64,000 nucleotides of DNA from Hyphomonadaceae bacterium (GCA_019636095.1 JAHBYF010000005.1:124001-188000); one strand, 5' to 3'; shown: positions 1-10,102, counted from the first letter of the stretch. The notes: generated by a model from the sequence alone, not told the origin. Numbers and translations are program-made.

Positions 1-182
1 ACGAGCGGTCGAAGACTTTGATCGGCACGCGCGGCGTCATCACCGTGTTCGCAAACGGCGCCGGCTCAGTGAAAGTGGCGGACACGATATGGCGCGCAGT
101 CAGCGATGAAGCGCTCGCGCCGGGGCAGACGGTCGTGATCGACAGCGTCGACGGCGCGACGTTGAAGGTGAAAGGGGCCTAA
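1..182 (+). CDS. NfeD-like protein, C-terminal fragment
   Basis: An open frame runs in from the left edge (codons start at base 3) and ends at TAA 180-182, giving about 59 residues. The fragment has the pattern of the NfeD C-terminal OB-fold domain: a Gly-rich turn, a V-x-V segment followed by D-T-I-W-R-A, then Ala-Pro-Gly-Gln-T-V-V-I-D-S-V-D-G-A-T-L-K-V near the end. NfeD proteins are membrane proteins paired with SPFH/stomatin proteins. The partner and the membrane part lie outside the window, so the call rests only on this domain. Confidence 0.7.
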   Translation, partial: ERSKTLIGTRGVITVFANGAGSVKVADTIWRAVSDEALAPGQTVVIDSVDGATLKVKGA

Positions 183-192
183 GCGCGAGGCG

Positions 193-633
193 CTAACCCT
201 TCAATGTTTGAATTGCGTTTCGCGCCAATTCATCGGCGCGGTTGTTCATCTCGTTATCCGAGTGACCTTTGACCCATTTCCACGTCACTTCATGACGCGC
301 ATTGGCTTCATCGAGACGTTTCCAGAGGTCTTCGTTTTTCACCGGCTTCTTGTCGGCGGTTTTCCAGCCGTTCTTTTTCCAACCATGGATCCACTTGGTG
401 ACGCCATCCATCACATATTTGGAATCGGTGTGTAGCCGGACCTTGGCTGAGCGTTTCAGTGCGTCGAGCGCTTGGATCGCAGCCATCAGTTCCATGCGAT
501 TGTTGGTCGTCGCCGCTTCCGCGCCGGAGAGTTCTTTCTCCGTCCCGGCATAGTGCAGGATCGCGCCCCAGCCGCCGGGCCCCGGATTGCCGCTGCACGC
601 GCCATCGGTCCAAATATCCACCGTGTTGCTCAT
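193..633 (-). CDS. rnhA: Ribonuclease HI
   Basis: A 146-residue protein that cleaves the RNA strand of RNA/DNA hybrids, for example at replication primers and R-loops. The N-terminus carries the family signature [17 protein letters not shown]. The other acidic active-site positions are visible in N-R-M-E-L-M, in H-T-D-S-K-Y-V and in the C-terminal N-N-R-A-D-E-L-A. Length is typical of the family. The frame stays open upstream to 945, but homology begins at the ATG at 633. That ATG overlaps the stop of the upstream membrane-protein gene (ATGA), implying translational coupling in the thrB operon. Confidence 0.95.
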   Translation of the reverse strand: MSNTVDIWTDGACSGNPGPGGWGAILHYAGTEKELSGAEAATTNNRMELMAAIQALDALKRSAKVRLHTDSKYVMDGVTKWIHGWKKNGWKTADKKPVKNEDLWKRLDEANARHEVTWKWVKGHSDNEMNNRADELARNAIQTLKG

Positions 634-1082
634 GGCGGAGATGTATCGGGATTCGGTGCGTCGCGATCCGGGCGGCGGATGAGCCAAGCAATTCCCGCGG
701 TGGCGATTCCCGTGGGGAGGGCGACACCAAGGTATTCGAGGCAATCGGCAAGGGCGTCCGTCAGGGCGGCGAACTGGCCCATGGTAAGTAGCGCGGCGAT
801 GAGTAAGATACTGCTGGCGATGACGCCGCCGGCGATCCAGTACGTCACGAAGCGTCTCCAGTTGAGACGGCGAGCGACAATATGGAATCCAACTCCGAGC
901 GTTAGCGAGACGGCGAACGTGGCGCCAATTATCCACGGAAACCATCGCAGAAACTGGAATTCGAAGACGACTATCGAAGGCGCGATTATTGCGGCCAAGG
1001 TCGCGCTGACAAGCGCCCCGAGGACAGCTCCCCCAGGCGGAGCGAGCAGCAAAGCAGCGAGAAGGCGGGCGCTACGCTCCAT
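630..1082 (-). CDS. Small membrane protein between thrB and rnhA
   Basis: A 150-residue protein with four probable membrane segments (about residues 7-32, 44-66, 80-104 and 112-136) and a charged, Pro-rich tail. It overlaps the end of thrB by 11 bases and the start of rnhA by 4 bases, so it is almost certainly translated as part of the operon. I recognise no family and assign no function. Codon choice resembles its neighbours. Confidence 0.7.
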   Translation of the reverse strand: MERSARLLAALLLAPPGGAVLGALVSATLAAIIAPSIVVFEFQFLRWFPWIIGATFAVSLTLGVGFHIVARRLNWRRFVTYWIAGGVIASSILLIAALLTMGQFAALTDALADCLEYLGVALPTGIATAGIAWLIRRPDRDAPNPDTSPP

Positions 1083-2028
1083 AGTCAGGGGCCTCGCGCG
1101 CCGCTCGATGAAACGCGAGCTTGTCGGCGTATTCCAACGGATCCTTCGGCGTCACCGTGGCGCCGGCGGGTGTTGCCGCCCAATCGGCAAGTCGTGTCGC
1201 AAAAAAGCGCAGGGCCGCGCCGCGCGCGAGTGTTGGTAGCGTTTCGCGTTCGAGTGCTGAGAGCGGGCGCACGCTTTCATACGCGGCGATCATCGCGCGA
1301 CCGCGTTCGAGGTCGTAGGTTCCGCCATCGAAGCACCAGGCGTTGAGGCAGACCGCCAGATCGTAAGCGAGCGCATCGGTGCAGGCGAAGTAGAAGTCGA
1401 TCACGCCGGTGAGCGTGTCACCCGCAAACAAGGCGTTGTCCGGAAACAGATCGGCGTGGATGACGCCGCTCGGCAAATCGTCCCGCCACGCGGCGCGTAC
1501 CGTCGCCATGTCTTGGCGAACGCTTTCGGCGAGGCCTGGGCGGAGTTTTTCAGCTTCCGCTAGGCGCGGCGCCAGCAGTGTTTCCCAGCCCGCGATGCTC
1601 AGCGCATTCTGGCGCGAGCCTGAGAGCCCCGCCAGCGCGACATGCATGCGCGCCAGCGTCTCCCCGATCGCCGCACAGTGCCAAAGCGCGGTCTGACGTG
1701 GCCAGACGCCATCGAGAAACGACACGATCGCCGCCGGTTTGCCGCTGACGCGCGTCAGGAAAGCGCCGGCGCGCGCAGCGATCGGCTTAGGCGCCGGAAA
1801 GCCGCGCGCCGCCAGCCGCTCCATCACCGCTATGAAGAACGGCAAGTCGGCCTCGGCGACACGCTTCTCGAAGATGGTGAGGATGTAGCGGCCGTTCGGC
1901 GTTGTGAGCTTGTAGTTGGTGTTTTCAACGCCCTCGGCAATGCCTTCGCAAGATGTGGCTGCGCCGATGTCGTACTGCGCCAGCAGTGCGGCGACGTCTT
2001 CCGGCGTAAGTTGTGTATAGACGGCCAT
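1072..2028 (-). CDS. thrB: Homoserine kinase, APH-fold type
   Basis: A 318-residue kinase that phosphorylates L-homoserine in threonine synthesis. It belongs to the aminoglycoside-phosphotransferase-fold ThrB used by alphaproteobacteria, not to the GHMP kinase family. Visible motifs are E-G-V-E-N-T-N-Y near residue 33, the catalytic loop H191-x-D193-x4-N198 and the metal-binding D-F-Y-F at 211-214. The family also includes other small-molecule kinases, but the order ispH-thrB-rnhA supports homoserine. A REP-like block of about 160 bp separates it from the glycerate kinase gene upstream. Confidence 0.9.
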   Translation of the reverse strand: MAVYTQLTPEDVAALLAQYDIGAATSCEGIAEGVENTNYKLTTPNGRYILTIFEKRVAEADLPFFIAVMERLAARGFPAPKPIAARAGAFLTRVSGKPAAIVSFLDGVWPRQTALWHCAAIGETLARMHVALAGLSGSRQNALSIAGWETLLAPRLAEAEKLRPGLAESVRQDMATVRAAWRDDLPSGVIHADLFPDNALFAGDTLTGVIDFYFACTDALAYDLAVCLNAWCFDGGTYDLERGRAMIAAYESVRPLSALERETLPTLARGAALRFFATRLADWAATPAGATVTPKDPLEYADKLAFHRAAREAPDYGA

Positions 2029-2050
2029 CGCTCAGGCGCCAGCACGCGTT

Positions 2051-2172
2051 GCAAATCCTCTCCCCCCTTGCGGGGGAGAGGGCATGGTGAGGGGGGGCGT
2101 TCCGACGCCCAGGCGCCTGCTCAATTGAGCGCCCCCCACCCCTAACCCCGCCCCGCAAGGGGGCGGGGGACT
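2051..2172. repeat. REP-like composite inverted-repeat block
   Basis: Two GC-rich hairpins face each other. The first pairs bases 2057-2066 with 2072-2081 (10 bp, loop CTTGC). The second pairs 2146-2154 with 2160-2168 (9 bp, loop GCAAG). The intervening GGTGAGGGGGGGCG and its near-complement CGCCCCCCACCCC make the whole block roughly palindromic, like a BIME. A relative of the first hairpin occurs at 63943-63969. The block fills the gap between thrB and the glycerate kinase gene and could act as an mRNA stability or attenuation element. Confidence 0.7.
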
Positions 2173-2186
2173 ATCTGCGCTCATCA

Positions 2187-2990
2187 TCATATCTCTTCGA
2201 TGCGCGTAATTTTCCGCGCTTCGTCGAGCCGTACAACCCAATTCGCGCTGTGTTCGCCGTTCATCATCGAGCGCGTGATACGCTCGTAATGCATCAGGAA
2301 GCGGTCGAGCCCGGCATTCTCGGCTTGGGTGAGCGGCCGGCCGAGCAATTGCTCCTCTTGCTGCGCCCGCCACGTACGCACAATCTCCCAATTCGGCGGG
2401 CGCAAATAAATGATGGCGTCGAACGCCGCAAAGAATGGCTGATAGTTTATACGCAATTCGTACTCGACCGTCTCGCGCCAAACGCCGGTTAGGTCTTCAT
2501 CGCGCTCAAGCGCGTTCATGGGCGTTTCAATATCGCCATACGAGAGCGGATCGGCGCCTAAGCACCAGCCGTCCACGACAATCGCCTCCGCTGGCCCCGT
2601 ATAGAGTGGCCAATCGCCATCGGGGGCCGTGTCGTCGCTAAGCTTATCGAAACGTGGCAGCGCCACGGGTCGATCGCGGCTTGCCGTTCGTATTCCCGCG
2701 ATCGTGCGTTGAGCGAGTGCAAGGTCGTGCGTTCCCGGCGGACCGCGCGTGATGAACAGCGGATGCGTTTCCGTCGCCAGCTCTTCGCGATCGCTGCGCG
2801 AGCGATAGACATCATCGAGCGAAAAGTGCGCGAAGCGCGGCTGGTTCGCCATTGTCAGGATGCGGCACTGGTAGCTCTTGCCCGAGCCTTGCGCGCCAGC
2901 AACGCCGATGAGTGGCGCGCGCTCCGGATTTCGCGCGCGCAAATCCTGGATGATTTCGAAAAGCAGGACCGGGATAGGATGCAGGCTCAC
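2187..2990 (-). CDS. glyK: D-glycerate 3-kinase-like P-loop kinase
   Basis: A 267-residue kinase of the phosphoribulokinase/uridine-kinase P-loop group, resembling plant GLYK and the yeast YGR205W protein, which convert D-glycerate to 3-phosphoglycerate. The Walker A motif G-A-Q-G-S-G-K-S is at residues 32-39. F-S-L-D-D-V-Y and V-V-D-G-W-C-L-G follow as expected for this group. The start is GTG at 2990, overlapping the ispH stop (GTGA), so it is coupled to ispH. Substrate assignment is by family only; pantothenate or uridine kinase activity is less likely from the motifs. Confidence 0.8.
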   Translation of the reverse strand: MSLHPIPVLLFEIIQDLRARNPERAPLIGVAGAQGSGKSYQCRILTMANQPRFAHFSLDDVYRSRSDREELATETHPLFITRGPPGTHDLALAQRTIAGIRTASRDRPVALPRFDKLSDDTAPDGDWPLYTGPAEAIVVDGWCLGADPLSYGDIETPMNALERDEDLTGVWRETVEYELRINYQPFFAAFDAIIYLRPPNWEIVRTWRAQQEEQLLGRPLTQAENAGLDRFLMHYERITRSMMNGEHSANWVVRLDEARKITRIEEI

Positions 2991-3940
2991 TCAGCCAACG
3001 TGCGTGGCAGTTTGAAGACGACATCTTCCTTGGTGACGCGGACTTCCTCGAGCCGTGCATCAAAGCGGGCGCCAATCGCTGCGATGAGCGCCGCCACCAA
3101 ATCTTCCGGCGCGCTGGCGCCGGCGGTGACGCCGACGCTGCGCACGCCGTCAAACCAGCTCCAATCCACGTCGTCAGCCGAACCCACCAGCCGCGCATCG
3201 CGCGCGCCGGCGCGCTTGGCGACTTCGACGAGGCGCACGGAGTTTGAGCTTTTCGGCGAGCCAATCACCAGCACCAAGTCCGCTTGCTCCGCCATCGCCT
3301 TCACTGCGTCCTGACGGTTGGTGGTGGCGTAACAGATGTCTTCCTTGTGTGGCGCGGCGATTCCGGGGAAGCGGCGCTGCAGCACGCCGACCATCTCGGC
3401 TGTGTCATCCACCGAAAGCGTGGTTTGCGTCACGAAGGAAAGCTTCGCGGGATCGCGCGGCGTGAAGCGCTCTGCGTCCTCAACCGTCTCCAGCAATGTG
3501 ATTGCGCCTTCGGGCAATTGCCCCATCGTGCCGATCACTTCCGGGTGGCCGGCGTGGCCGATCAGAACGATCTCACGCCCTGCATCAAAGTGGCGTTGCG
3601 CCTCGACATGCACCTTCGACACCAACGGGCAGGTGGCGTCGACATAGATCATCTCGCGCGCCCGCGCCGCGGCCGGCACTGACTTCGGCACCCCGTGGGC
3701 GGAGAAGATTACCGGCCGGTCGGCTGGGCAGTCGTCCAACTCCTCAACGAATACCGCCCCCATTGCTTCCAGCCGCTCGACGACGTGGCGGTTGTGGACA
3801 ATCTCGTGGCGGACATAGACCGGCGCGCCCCACTTCCGGATCGCTTGCTCAACGATCTGAATCGCCCGGTCGACACCAGCGCAGAAGCCGCGCGGGGCGG
3901 CCAAGAGGACTGATATTTGGGGTTTTTCCGCTACGGTCAT
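2987..3940 (-). CDS. ispH: 4-hydroxy-3-methylbut-2-enyl diphosphate reductase
   Basis: A 317-residue iron-sulfur enzyme catalysing the last step of the MEP isoprenoid pathway, HMBPP to IPP and DMAPP. The three cluster cysteines are visible: C20 in R-G-F-C-A-G-V, C104 in D-A-T-C-P-L-V and C203 in D-I-C-Y-A-T-T-N. Substrate-binding H-G-V-P and G-H-A-G-H-P-E-V motifs are present. The frame is open far upstream to 4888, but that extension runs antisense through argS and the lipoprotein gene, so ATG 3940 is taken as the start. First gene of the minus-strand operon. Confidence 0.95.
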   Translation of the reverse strand: MTVAEKPQISVLLAAPRGFCAGVDRAIQIVEQAIRKWGAPVYVRHEIVHNRHVVERLEAMGAVFVEELDDCPADRPVIFSAHGVPKSVPAAARAREMIYVDATCPLVSKVHVEAQRHFDAGREIVLIGHAGHPEVIGTMGQLPEGAITLLETVEDAERFTPRDPAKLSFVTQTTLSVDDTAEMVGVLQRRFPGIAAPHKEDICYATTNRQDAVKAMAEQADLVLVIGSPKSSNSVRLVEVAKRAGARDARLVGSADDVDWSWFDGVRSVGVTAGASAPEDLVAALIAAIGARFDARLEEVRVTKEDVVFKLPRTLAE

Positions 3941-4093
3941 CGGCTCGCTGGTGAAACTTAAGGTGGCAGGCGCCGCCCTCTGTTGCGGGCGTTCCGCCCT
4001 AAAGCTATCACGGCGCTGCGCCATTGCCTTCAGGGCGGGGTGAGACATGCGGCCGCCGCCGCAGGGCCCTATGAAGGCGAGACGAGGATCAGA

Positions 4094-4759
4094 ATGAAGC
4101 TTCCGCGTGTGCTCTTGGTCTCGATGGCGATCGCGCTGAGCGCATGCGCCTCGCGCGAAACGCCGACGGTGGAACTGCCGGGCGGTGTGAACCCGGAAAC
4201 TCAACAGCAACAGCATGCGCCGAACTTCTTCGACCGCATGATCGGCAACGATGACCGCCCGAATGTTGGGCCGTGCCCGTTGATGGGCGTGCTCTACGAC
4301 ACCTCGCGCGTCGTTCGCTTCGCGCAGCCTGACAACCAGCGTTACGCCAACATCGCTTTCACCGGCGAGATGCAGGGCGTGCATGGTCTTTGCCGCTACG
4401 TCGAGGCGGACCCGATCCGCATGAACATGGAAATCGACATGGCGTTCGGCCGCGGGCCCGCCGCGACCTCGGATCGCCAAACCTATCGCTATTGGGTGGC
4501 TGTGACACGTCGTGGCCGCGCGCCGATCGAGAAGGTGTATTTCGACGTCGACGTCCGCTTCCCGCGCGGCGAGCAAGTCGTGACTCACCGCGAGCAGATC
4601 GACCAAATCGTGATCCCGCGCGCCAACGAGGAAATCTCGGGCGAGAACTTCGAGATCCTGGTTGGCTTCGAGCTGACGCCGGAGCAACTTGCCTTCAACC
4701 GCGAAGGCCGCCGCTTCCGCATCGACGCGGGCGACAACGCCCAAGTGCCGGGGCAGTAA
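4094..4759 (+). CDS. Putative lipoprotein of unknown function
   Basis: A 221-residue protein with a lipoprotein signal: K-L-P-R, a hydrophobic stretch, then lipobox L-S-A-C with the acylated Cys near residue 18. The mature part has a Gln-rich linker, two further cysteines and a beta-rich body. It lies 58 bases before argS on the same strand and diverges from ispH. The chosen ATG gives a proper signal peptide; the upstream in-frame ATG at 3983 would add an Arg-rich leader that destroys it. No family recognised. Confidence 0.8.
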   Translation: MKLPRVLLVSMAIALSACASRETPTVELPGGVNPETQQQQHAPNFFDRMIGNDDRPNVGPCPLMGVLYDTSRVVRFAQPDNQRYANIAFTGEMQGVHGLCRYVEADPIRMNMEIDMAFGRGPAATSDRQTYRYWVAVTRRGRAPIEKVYFDVDVRFPRGEQVVTHREQIDQIVIPRANEEISGENFEILVGFELTPEQLAFNREGRRFRIDAGDNAQVPGQ

Positions 4760-4817
4760 GAACTTTTGTGGGGCTGCGCTTGACGCGCGGCCTCCGAAAC
4801 CCCATCCCGCAAAGACC

Positions 4818-6608
4818 ATGAAAGACCTCGCCAGCACATTTTCCGCGGCGAACGCAGCTGTGTTCGCCAAGCTTGGACTCGATCCCAAGCATGCGGACGT
4901 GCGCCGCTCAGATCGGCCAGACCTTGGTGAGTTTCAAGCCAATGGCGCGCTTGCGGTGGCGAAGGCTGCGGGCAAGAAGCCGCAAGAGGTGGCGCAGTCC
5001 GTCGCCGCCGAATGGAGCGCGACGGAGCTCTCACCGGCGCCGAGCATTGCCGGGCCGGGTTTCCTCAATTTCAAGGTCACGACCGACGCACTGACCAAAC
5101 GCGCGCAATTCGTTGCTGACGATCCGCTGGCCGGCGCTACGCCGGTTGAACGCAAGCGCCGCGTCGTTGTCGATTATGGCGGGCCGAATGTCGCCAAGGG
5201 CATGCATGTGGGGCACCTGCGCGCTTCCATCATCGGCGAGAGCGTCAAGCGTATCTATCGCTTCCGTGGCGACGAAGTCTGGGGCGATGCGCACTTCGGC
5301 GACTGGGGCTTCCAGATGGGCCTCGTCATCACCGCGCTCGAAGACGAACTCGGCGGCTTCGATGACGAAGCCAAACTCGATGCGCGCCTGAAAGCGCTCA
5401 CGCTCGACCAGCTCGAAGCGATCTATCCCGCTTACGCCAAGCGTGTGAAAGAGGGCGATATCGACGTGCGCGACCGCGCGCGCAAAGCCACCGCCGCGCT
5501 GCAAGGCGGCAGCGCGCTACACCGGACCATTTGGAAAGCCATGCACGACGTCTCGATGGCCGCGCAAAAGCGCGACTTCGCTTCGCTCGGCGTCGACTTC
5601 GATCTGTGGCTTGGCGAAAGCGACGCCGATCCGCTGATCCCGGGCATGGTCGAAGACCTTGATAAGAAGGGGCTGCTCGAAGACGACCAAGGCGCGCGCA
5701 TCCTTCGCGTGGCCAATCCGGGCGAGACTAAAAAGAAAAAGCGCTACGACGGCTCGGTCGTTGAAGTCGAAAGCCCGGACCCGCTCTTGGTCGTGTCGTC
5801 CGAGGGTTCGGCCATGTACGGCACCACCGATCTCGCCACGATTGTGCAGCGCATGCGCGATCAGAAGCCCGATCTCATTCTCTATTGCGTCGACCAGCGC
5901 CAAGCCGATCACTTCGAGCAAGTCTATCGCGCCGCCGCCAAGGCCGGTTACGCACAGCGCGACCAACTGGAGCACATCGGCTTCGGCACCATGAACGGCC
6001 CCGACGGCACGCCGTTCAAGACGCGCGCCGGCGGCGTGCTCAAGTTGCAGGACCTCATCGGCCAAGCCGACGAGAAGGCGCGCGAGCGTCTGAGGGAGAA
6101 CGAAATCGGCGCGGACTTCTCGAAGGAAGAGTTCGAGGACGTCGCCCACAAGGTCGCTACCGCCGCGATCAAGTTCGCCGATCTGTCGAACTTTCGCGGC
6201 ACCTCCTACATCTTCGATCTTGATCGTTTCATGAGCTTCGAAGGCAAGACCGGCCCGTATCTGCTTTACCAAGCCGTCCGGATCAAAAGCATCCTGCGCA
6301 AGGCCGAAGAGCAGCGCCTCAAAGCTGGCCCGATCGCTATCGAGCATGAGTCCGAACGCGCACTCGCATTGGCGCTCGACGCTTTCGACGGCGCGCTGCG
6401 CGCTGCATACGACAAGAAGGCCCCGCACTTCCTGGCCGAGCACGCCTTCAATCTCGCGCAAGCGTTTTCCGGGTTCTATACCAATTGCCCGATCCTGCCG
6501 TCCGAAGGCGCCGTGCGCGGCTCGCGCCTGGCGCTGGCGGCGGCGACGCTCAAGCAGCTGACGCTAACGCTTGATTTGCTGGGTATCGACGTGCCGGAGC
6601 GGATGTGA
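4818..6608 (+). CDS. argS: Arginyl-tRNA synthetase
   Basis: A 596-residue class I aminoacyl-tRNA synthetase. It shows the N-terminal Arg-tRNA-synthetase domain (about residues 5-88), the HIGH-type motif H130-V-G-H133 within the typical [14 protein letters not shown] segment, and F-K-T-R-A-G-G in place of KMSKS, as is normal for ArgRS. The C-terminal anticodon-binding DALR domain ends in [12 protein letters not shown], the usual tail. The start at 4818 matches family length; the upstream frame to 4689 overlaps the lipoprotein gene. Confidence 0.97.
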   Translation: MKDLASTFSAANAAVFAKLGLDPKHADVRRSDRPDLGEFQANGALAVAKAAGKKPQEVAQSVAAEWSATELSPAPSIAGPGFLNFKVTTDALTKRAQFVADDPLAGATPVERKRRVVVDYGGPNVAKGMHVGHLRASIIGESVKRIYRFRGDEVWGDAHFGDWGFQMGLVITALEDELGGFDDEAKLDARLKALTLDQLEAIYPAYAKRVKEGDIDVRDRARKATAALQGGSALHRTIWKAMHDVSMAAQKRDFASLGVDFDLWLGESDADPLIPGMVEDLDKKGLLEDDQGARILRVANPGETKKKKRYDGSVVEVESPDPLLVVSSEGSAMYGTTDLATIVQRMRDQKPDLILYCVDQRQADHFEQVYRAAAKAGYAQRDQLEHIGFGTMNGPDGTPFKTRAGGVLKLQDLIGQADEKARERLRENEIGADFSKEEFEDVAHKVATAAIKFADLSNFRGTSYIFDLDRFMSFEGKTGPYLLYQAVRIKSILRKAEEQRLKAGPIAIEHESERALALALDAFDGALRAAYDKKAPHFLAEHAFNLAQAFSGFYTNCPILPSEGAVRGSRLALAAATLKQLTLTLDLLGIDVPERM

Positions 6609-6737
6609 CTTCCCGATAGGAGGGCGTTTTCGAAACGAGCCCATCCAGGCCGTTTGGCCCCCGCTCAGAGCGCGGTAGACGGCGCGCGGTTTCGGCGCCT
6701 AGTGTCGGCGCGCGGGGGATAGGATCGGGGAAAACAG

Positions 6738-8468
6738 ATGGCGCCCAATTCCAAATCGTCGCTCAGGCCGTGGTTTGTCCTGGCCGCGGTTTTCGTCTCC
6801 ATCGCTGTGTTCGCGAACACTGGCTCAAGGGCCCAAAGCCGGGCGAGCGTTGAAGCTCTGACGAGCGCCACGCCCGATCCATCGACGCGGGCGAACGATG
6901 CCGTCGTAAGCCTCGGCTGGGAGAACAGCGGCCCGATATGCACTGGCACATTGGTGGCGCCGACGCTTGTGCTCACCGCCGGCCATTGCTTCGACCACTC
7001 GATTGTCGATGGCGGCTCTGGCCAGTGGAATAGTCAATCACCAGTGTGGCGCTCTTATCAGATTGGTACGCGAACCGAGGCCGACTGGATGGCCTGGGTC
7101 CGAGGCGACCGCGCAGGCGTACGTCCGCATACTTTCGTCGAAGGCGCCTATTACGATCGTCCCGCGGACGTGACAAATGCACTAGCGTGCGCGGCGCGTT
7201 GCAACGAGCAGTCCGCGCAATGCCAAGCGTGGATGTTCAACACCACGAGCCACACGTGCGCGCTGATGCCCGCGCCAAGAATGACTGTGCGGTTCGGCAA
7301 TACGCACGAAAGCCCGACCCAGACCATTGTATCGACGACCTATAGCACGCCCGGCCGCGCCGACATTGTCATGATGCGCCTGGACACGCCGGCGCCGAGC
7401 AGCTTGGCCATTCCGGCGCAAGTTCTTAGCTATTTGCCTGACGGCGAAGACAGGATTGCAGCGTTCTTACGCGCGCAGCACTTTTACGCAGTCGGTTTTA
7501 CGAGCGCGCATCCTCAGCGCCTGCGTGCGACGATGAATTTCAACAACTACCCCTATGACCGCGACCTCGCCATGGTTGGTGTTCTCGGCGAACTGGGCGC
7601 TAGCACGGAGCATGGAGATTCCGGCGGGCCGCTTTTCGCGACGCGCACCGTAGGTGGTGTTGAGCAGCAGTTCATGGTGGGTGTCCTGCAGGGGTTCGAC
7701 AGCAGCGATCCGCCTCGGAATCGTTACACCTTGACGGGCCTCAATCTGCGCGCGTTCGGCCAGTTGCTTCCGCTTCAATACAACGCAGCGACGCTCGATC
7801 GGACGCAAGCAGCGCCAATCGGTGAATGGCTGAATAACGTCATGTATGCCGATTTTGTGGCCTCGAACCCGCGCTTCCGACCGCTCTACAATTGGTTCAG
7901 CGACAGTCGCGGCGACAATTTCCTGACGTCTGATCCACGTTGGGCCTCTGATCCGCGCACGATCGTTTTCGACGGCCGCGGCTATCTCGACCCACGTCGC
8001 TTCCAGGACGGCTATCAGATGTACCGTCTCGAAGGGTACGTTTTCGATCCTCATGGCGCGCGGCCGCCAGGCACAGTGCCGCTCTGGACTTGGTACAGCG
8101 AGGCGCGTGGCGACAATTTCACCACCTCCGACCCTCACTGGGCGGGAGAGCTGCGTTGGAACGGCGAATATCTCGCACCGATGACTCGCGAGGGGTATCG
8201 GCTCGTCCGCATGGAGGGCTACATCTTCGATCCGCACCTGCCCCAGCCACGCCAGACGCGCCCGCTTTATTCATGGTTCAGCGATAGCCGCGGCGACAAC
8301 TTCCAGACCACCGATGCGCACTGGATGATTCCGGCAAACGAGGTGCATTGGAACGGTGAATACATCACCGCCGTCGATCGCGAGGGGTACAGGCTCTATC
8401 GGCTCGAAGGCTACGTGCCGATCAGTCCGCGCATAACTCTAACCGGTCAAGCCCTGCGCAGCGATTAG
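6738..8468 (+). CDS. Secreted trypsin-like protease with apple-like insert and C-terminal repeats
   Basis: A 576-residue exported protein. Residues 11-33 form a signal peptide. The catalytic triad of a chymotrypsin-fold (S1) protease is visible: H83 in L-T-A-G-H-C, D209 in A-D-I-V-M-M-R-L-D and S295 in G-D-S-G-G-P. Between H and D sits a cysteine-rich segment (about 140-182; C151, C155, C162, C174) with the look of a PAN/apple module. After the protease domain come three repeats at about 382-437, 448-499 and 509-560, each with W-[FY]-S-x-x-R-G-D-N-F-x-T-[ST] followed by a G-Y-x-[LM]-[VY]-R-[LM]-E-G-Y motif, resembling bacterial DUF5648-like repeats. Substrate unknown. It stands alone between argS and a hydrolase gene. 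Confidence 0.85.
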   Translation: MAPNSKSSLRPWFVLAAVFVSIAVFANTGSRAQSRASVEALTSATPDPSTRANDAVVSLGWENSGPICTGTLVAPTLVLTAGHCFDHSIVDGGSGQWNSQSPVWRSYQIGTRTEADWMAWVRGDRAGVRPHTFVEGAYYDRPADVTNALACAARCNEQSAQCQAWMFNTTSHTCALMPAPRMTVRFGNTHESPTQTIVSTTYSTPGRADIVMMRLDTPAPSSLAIPAQVLSYLPDGEDRIAAFLRAQHFYAVGFTSAHPQRLRATMNFNNYPYDRDLAMVGVLGELGASTEHGDSGGPLFATRTVGGVEQQFMVGVLQGFDSSDPPRNRYTLTGLNLRAFGQLLPLQYNAATLDRTQAAPIGEWLNNVMYADFVASNPRFRPLYNWFSDSRGDNFLTSDPRWASDPRTIVFDGRGYLDPRRFQDGYQMYRLEGYVFDPHGARPPGTVPLWTWYSEARGDNFTTSDPHWAGELRWNGEYLAPMTREGYRLVRMEGYIFDPHLPQPRQTRPLYSWFSDSRGDNFQTTDAHWMIPANEVHWNGEYITAVDREGYRLYRLEGYVPISPRITLTGQALRSD

Positions 8469-8586
8469 TCTGTGAGGCGCCGGGGTGCGCGCAAGCTCGT
8501 CCCGGCGCCCTGCCGTTGCGTCAGTTTCTTGCGCGTCCGCGCACGCGCGCTCAAACTCGATCCCAAAAAAAGAGGGGGACGCAGCG

Positions 8587-9483
8587 ATGGCGAACGCGAA
8601 GATCAACGGCATTACTATCGAGTACGAAGTGCATGGCGCCGATGACGGCGAGCCGCTGCTCCTGATCATGGGGCTCGGCGCGCAAATGACGCGCTGGCCG
8701 CCGGGGCTCTACGAAAAGTTCGTCGCCCGCGGCTTCCGCGTTATCCGCTTCGACAATCGCGATGTTGGCCTCTCACAAAAGTTCACCGGCGCGCCAACGG
8801 TCGAAAGTGTCATCACCGCGCGCATGCAGGGGCAGAAGCCGGACATTCCCTACACCCTGGACGACATGGCCGCTGACGCCGTCGGCGTGCTCGATCATCT
8901 TGGCATTCAACGTGCTCACGTTGCCGGCGCCTCGATGGGCGGCATGATCGGCCAGCTTGTCGCGGCGGATTATCCCGATCGTGTGCTTTCGTTCACGGCG
9001 GTGTTCACCAGCACCGGCAATCCGTCGCTGCCGCCGGCGAAGCCCGAAGCGATGGCGGTGCTGACGACCCGCGCCGGCGACCCGAACAAGGATATGGAAG
9101 CCTACCTCGATCAGATGATCATCAACGCACGCACTATCGGCAGCCCTGGCTATCCGTTCGACCCCAAGATCATCCGCGAGCGGCTGCGCGCCGATGCGCT
9201 GCGCTGCTACGAACCGCAAGGCGTTGCGCGCCAGCTTGCTGCTGTCATCGCCAATGGCGACCGCCGCGCGAAACTCACCAAGATCAAGGCGCCGGTCGTG
9301 GTTTTGCACGGCGATGCCGATCCGCTGGTGCCGGTGGAAGGCGGCAAGGATCTCGTTGCGTCGATTCCAGGCGCCGAGCTGCGGATCATTCCGGGCATGG
9401 GGCACGATCTGCCGCCAGCGCTTTACGACGCCGTCGCCGATGCGATTTCACGCGCGGCCGAACGCGCCAAGATCACCGCTTAA
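8587..9483 (+). CDS. Alpha/beta-hydrolase fold protein
   Basis: A 298-residue alpha/beta hydrolase. The oxyanion region L-L-I-M-G-L-G is at about 25-31, the nucleophile elbow G-A-S116-M-G-G follows V-L-D-H-L-G-I, the acid is in D-A-D-P-L-V-P and the His is in G-M-G-H-D-L-P-P. These are typical of the esterase/haloperoxidase-like group. The start at ATG 8587 has a purine-rich ribosome site (AGAGGGGGA). The gene ends 11 bases inside the convergent acyltransferase gene. Substrate cannot be read from sequence. Confidence 0.85.
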   Translation: MANAKINGITIEYEVHGADDGEPLLLIMGLGAQMTRWPPGLYEKFVARGFRVIRFDNRDVGLSQKFTGAPTVESVITARMQGQKPDIPYTLDDMAADAVGVLDHLGIQRAHVAGASMGGMIGQLVAADYPDRVLSFTAVFTSTGNPSLPPAKPEAMAVLTTRAGDPNKDMEAYLDQMIINARTIGSPGYPFDPKIIRERLRADALRCYEPQGVARQLAAVIANGDRRAKLTKIKAPVVVLHGDADPLVPVEGGKDLVASIPGAELRIIPGMGHDLPPALYDAVADAISRAAERAKITA

Positions 9484-10102
9484 TCTCGAACTTGTCGGCG
9501 TGTTTACCGCGCGCGTTGGCATAGTAGCTTTGGATAACTTTGAGATCGGCGTCGTAGTCGCCGCTGGGCGTGACGATTGCCGCGAGGCTGATCGTTTTTG
9601 CACCATAGTCGAGCACGCTTAGGATGAGCGGTACGTTGGCGGCGCGCGCGATGTGATAGAAGCCAGTCTTCCATTCACGCGTTGCGCTGCGCGTGCCTTC
9701 TGGTGGAATGGCGAGGATCATCCGTGGCGCGGCGGCGAACGCCTCCGCCATCGCCCGTACGACGTCATTGGCGGCCGATCGATCGATTGGCACGCAACCA
9801 AGCCATTTGATAAGGCCTCCAAAGGGACCGGTCGTCAGGCTCTTCTTGCCCATCCACTTGAGCTTCACGCGATAGTAGCCGGCCGTCGCAAGCATATTGA
9901 CGCCATCCCAGTTCGACGTGTGAGGCGCCGCTATCAGAACAGCCTTGTCGAGCGCGGGAAATTCGCCGTGAACTTTCCATCCAGCTAATTGCAAGTAAGT
10001 CGCGCAAACAGCGCGCGTGATGTTTGCGAGTAGGCCGTTGGCGGGCGCGGGGCGAGCGCTTGCTTGTTCTATCGGGGTATCGATCGCCGATTTCTCGCTC
10101 AT
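9473..10102 (-). CDS. PlsC-like 1-acylglycerol-3-phosphate acyltransferase family protein
   Basis: A 209-residue protein of the glycerophosphate acyltransferase superfamily. Motif I is H-T-S-N-W-D (the H-x4-D pair) and motif III is P-P-E-G-T-R-S. K-W-M-G-K-K and V-P-I-D-R-S precede motif III as in short soluble PlsC homologues. It probably acylates a lysophospholipid-type acceptor at the membrane, but the acceptor is unknown. Convergent with the alpha/beta hydrolase (11-base overlap). Confidence 0.85.
   Translation of the reverse strand: MSEKSAIDTPIEQASARPAPANGLLANITRAVCATYLQLAGWKVHGEFPALDKAVLIAAPHTSNWDGVNMLATAGYYRVKLKWMGKKSLTTGPFGGLIKWLGCVPIDRSAANDVVRAMAEAFAAAPRMILAIPPEGTRSATREWKTGFYHIARAANVPLILSVLDYGAKTISLAAIVTPSGDYDADLKVIQSYYANARGKHADKFEIKR

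Noticed and set aside
3941..4888. Upstream in-frame extension of ispH on minus, giving a 633-residue frame
   Set aside because: It runs antisense through the lipoprotein gene and into argS, has no protein-like composition, and IspH homology begins at ATG 3940.
5517..6461. 314-residue minus-strand frame inside argS
   Set aside because: Antisense shadow of a full-length conserved gene in GC-rich DNA.
7467..8237. 256-residue minus-strand frame inside the protease gene
   Set aside because: Antisense to recognisable protease and repeat domains; no homology or ribosome site visible.
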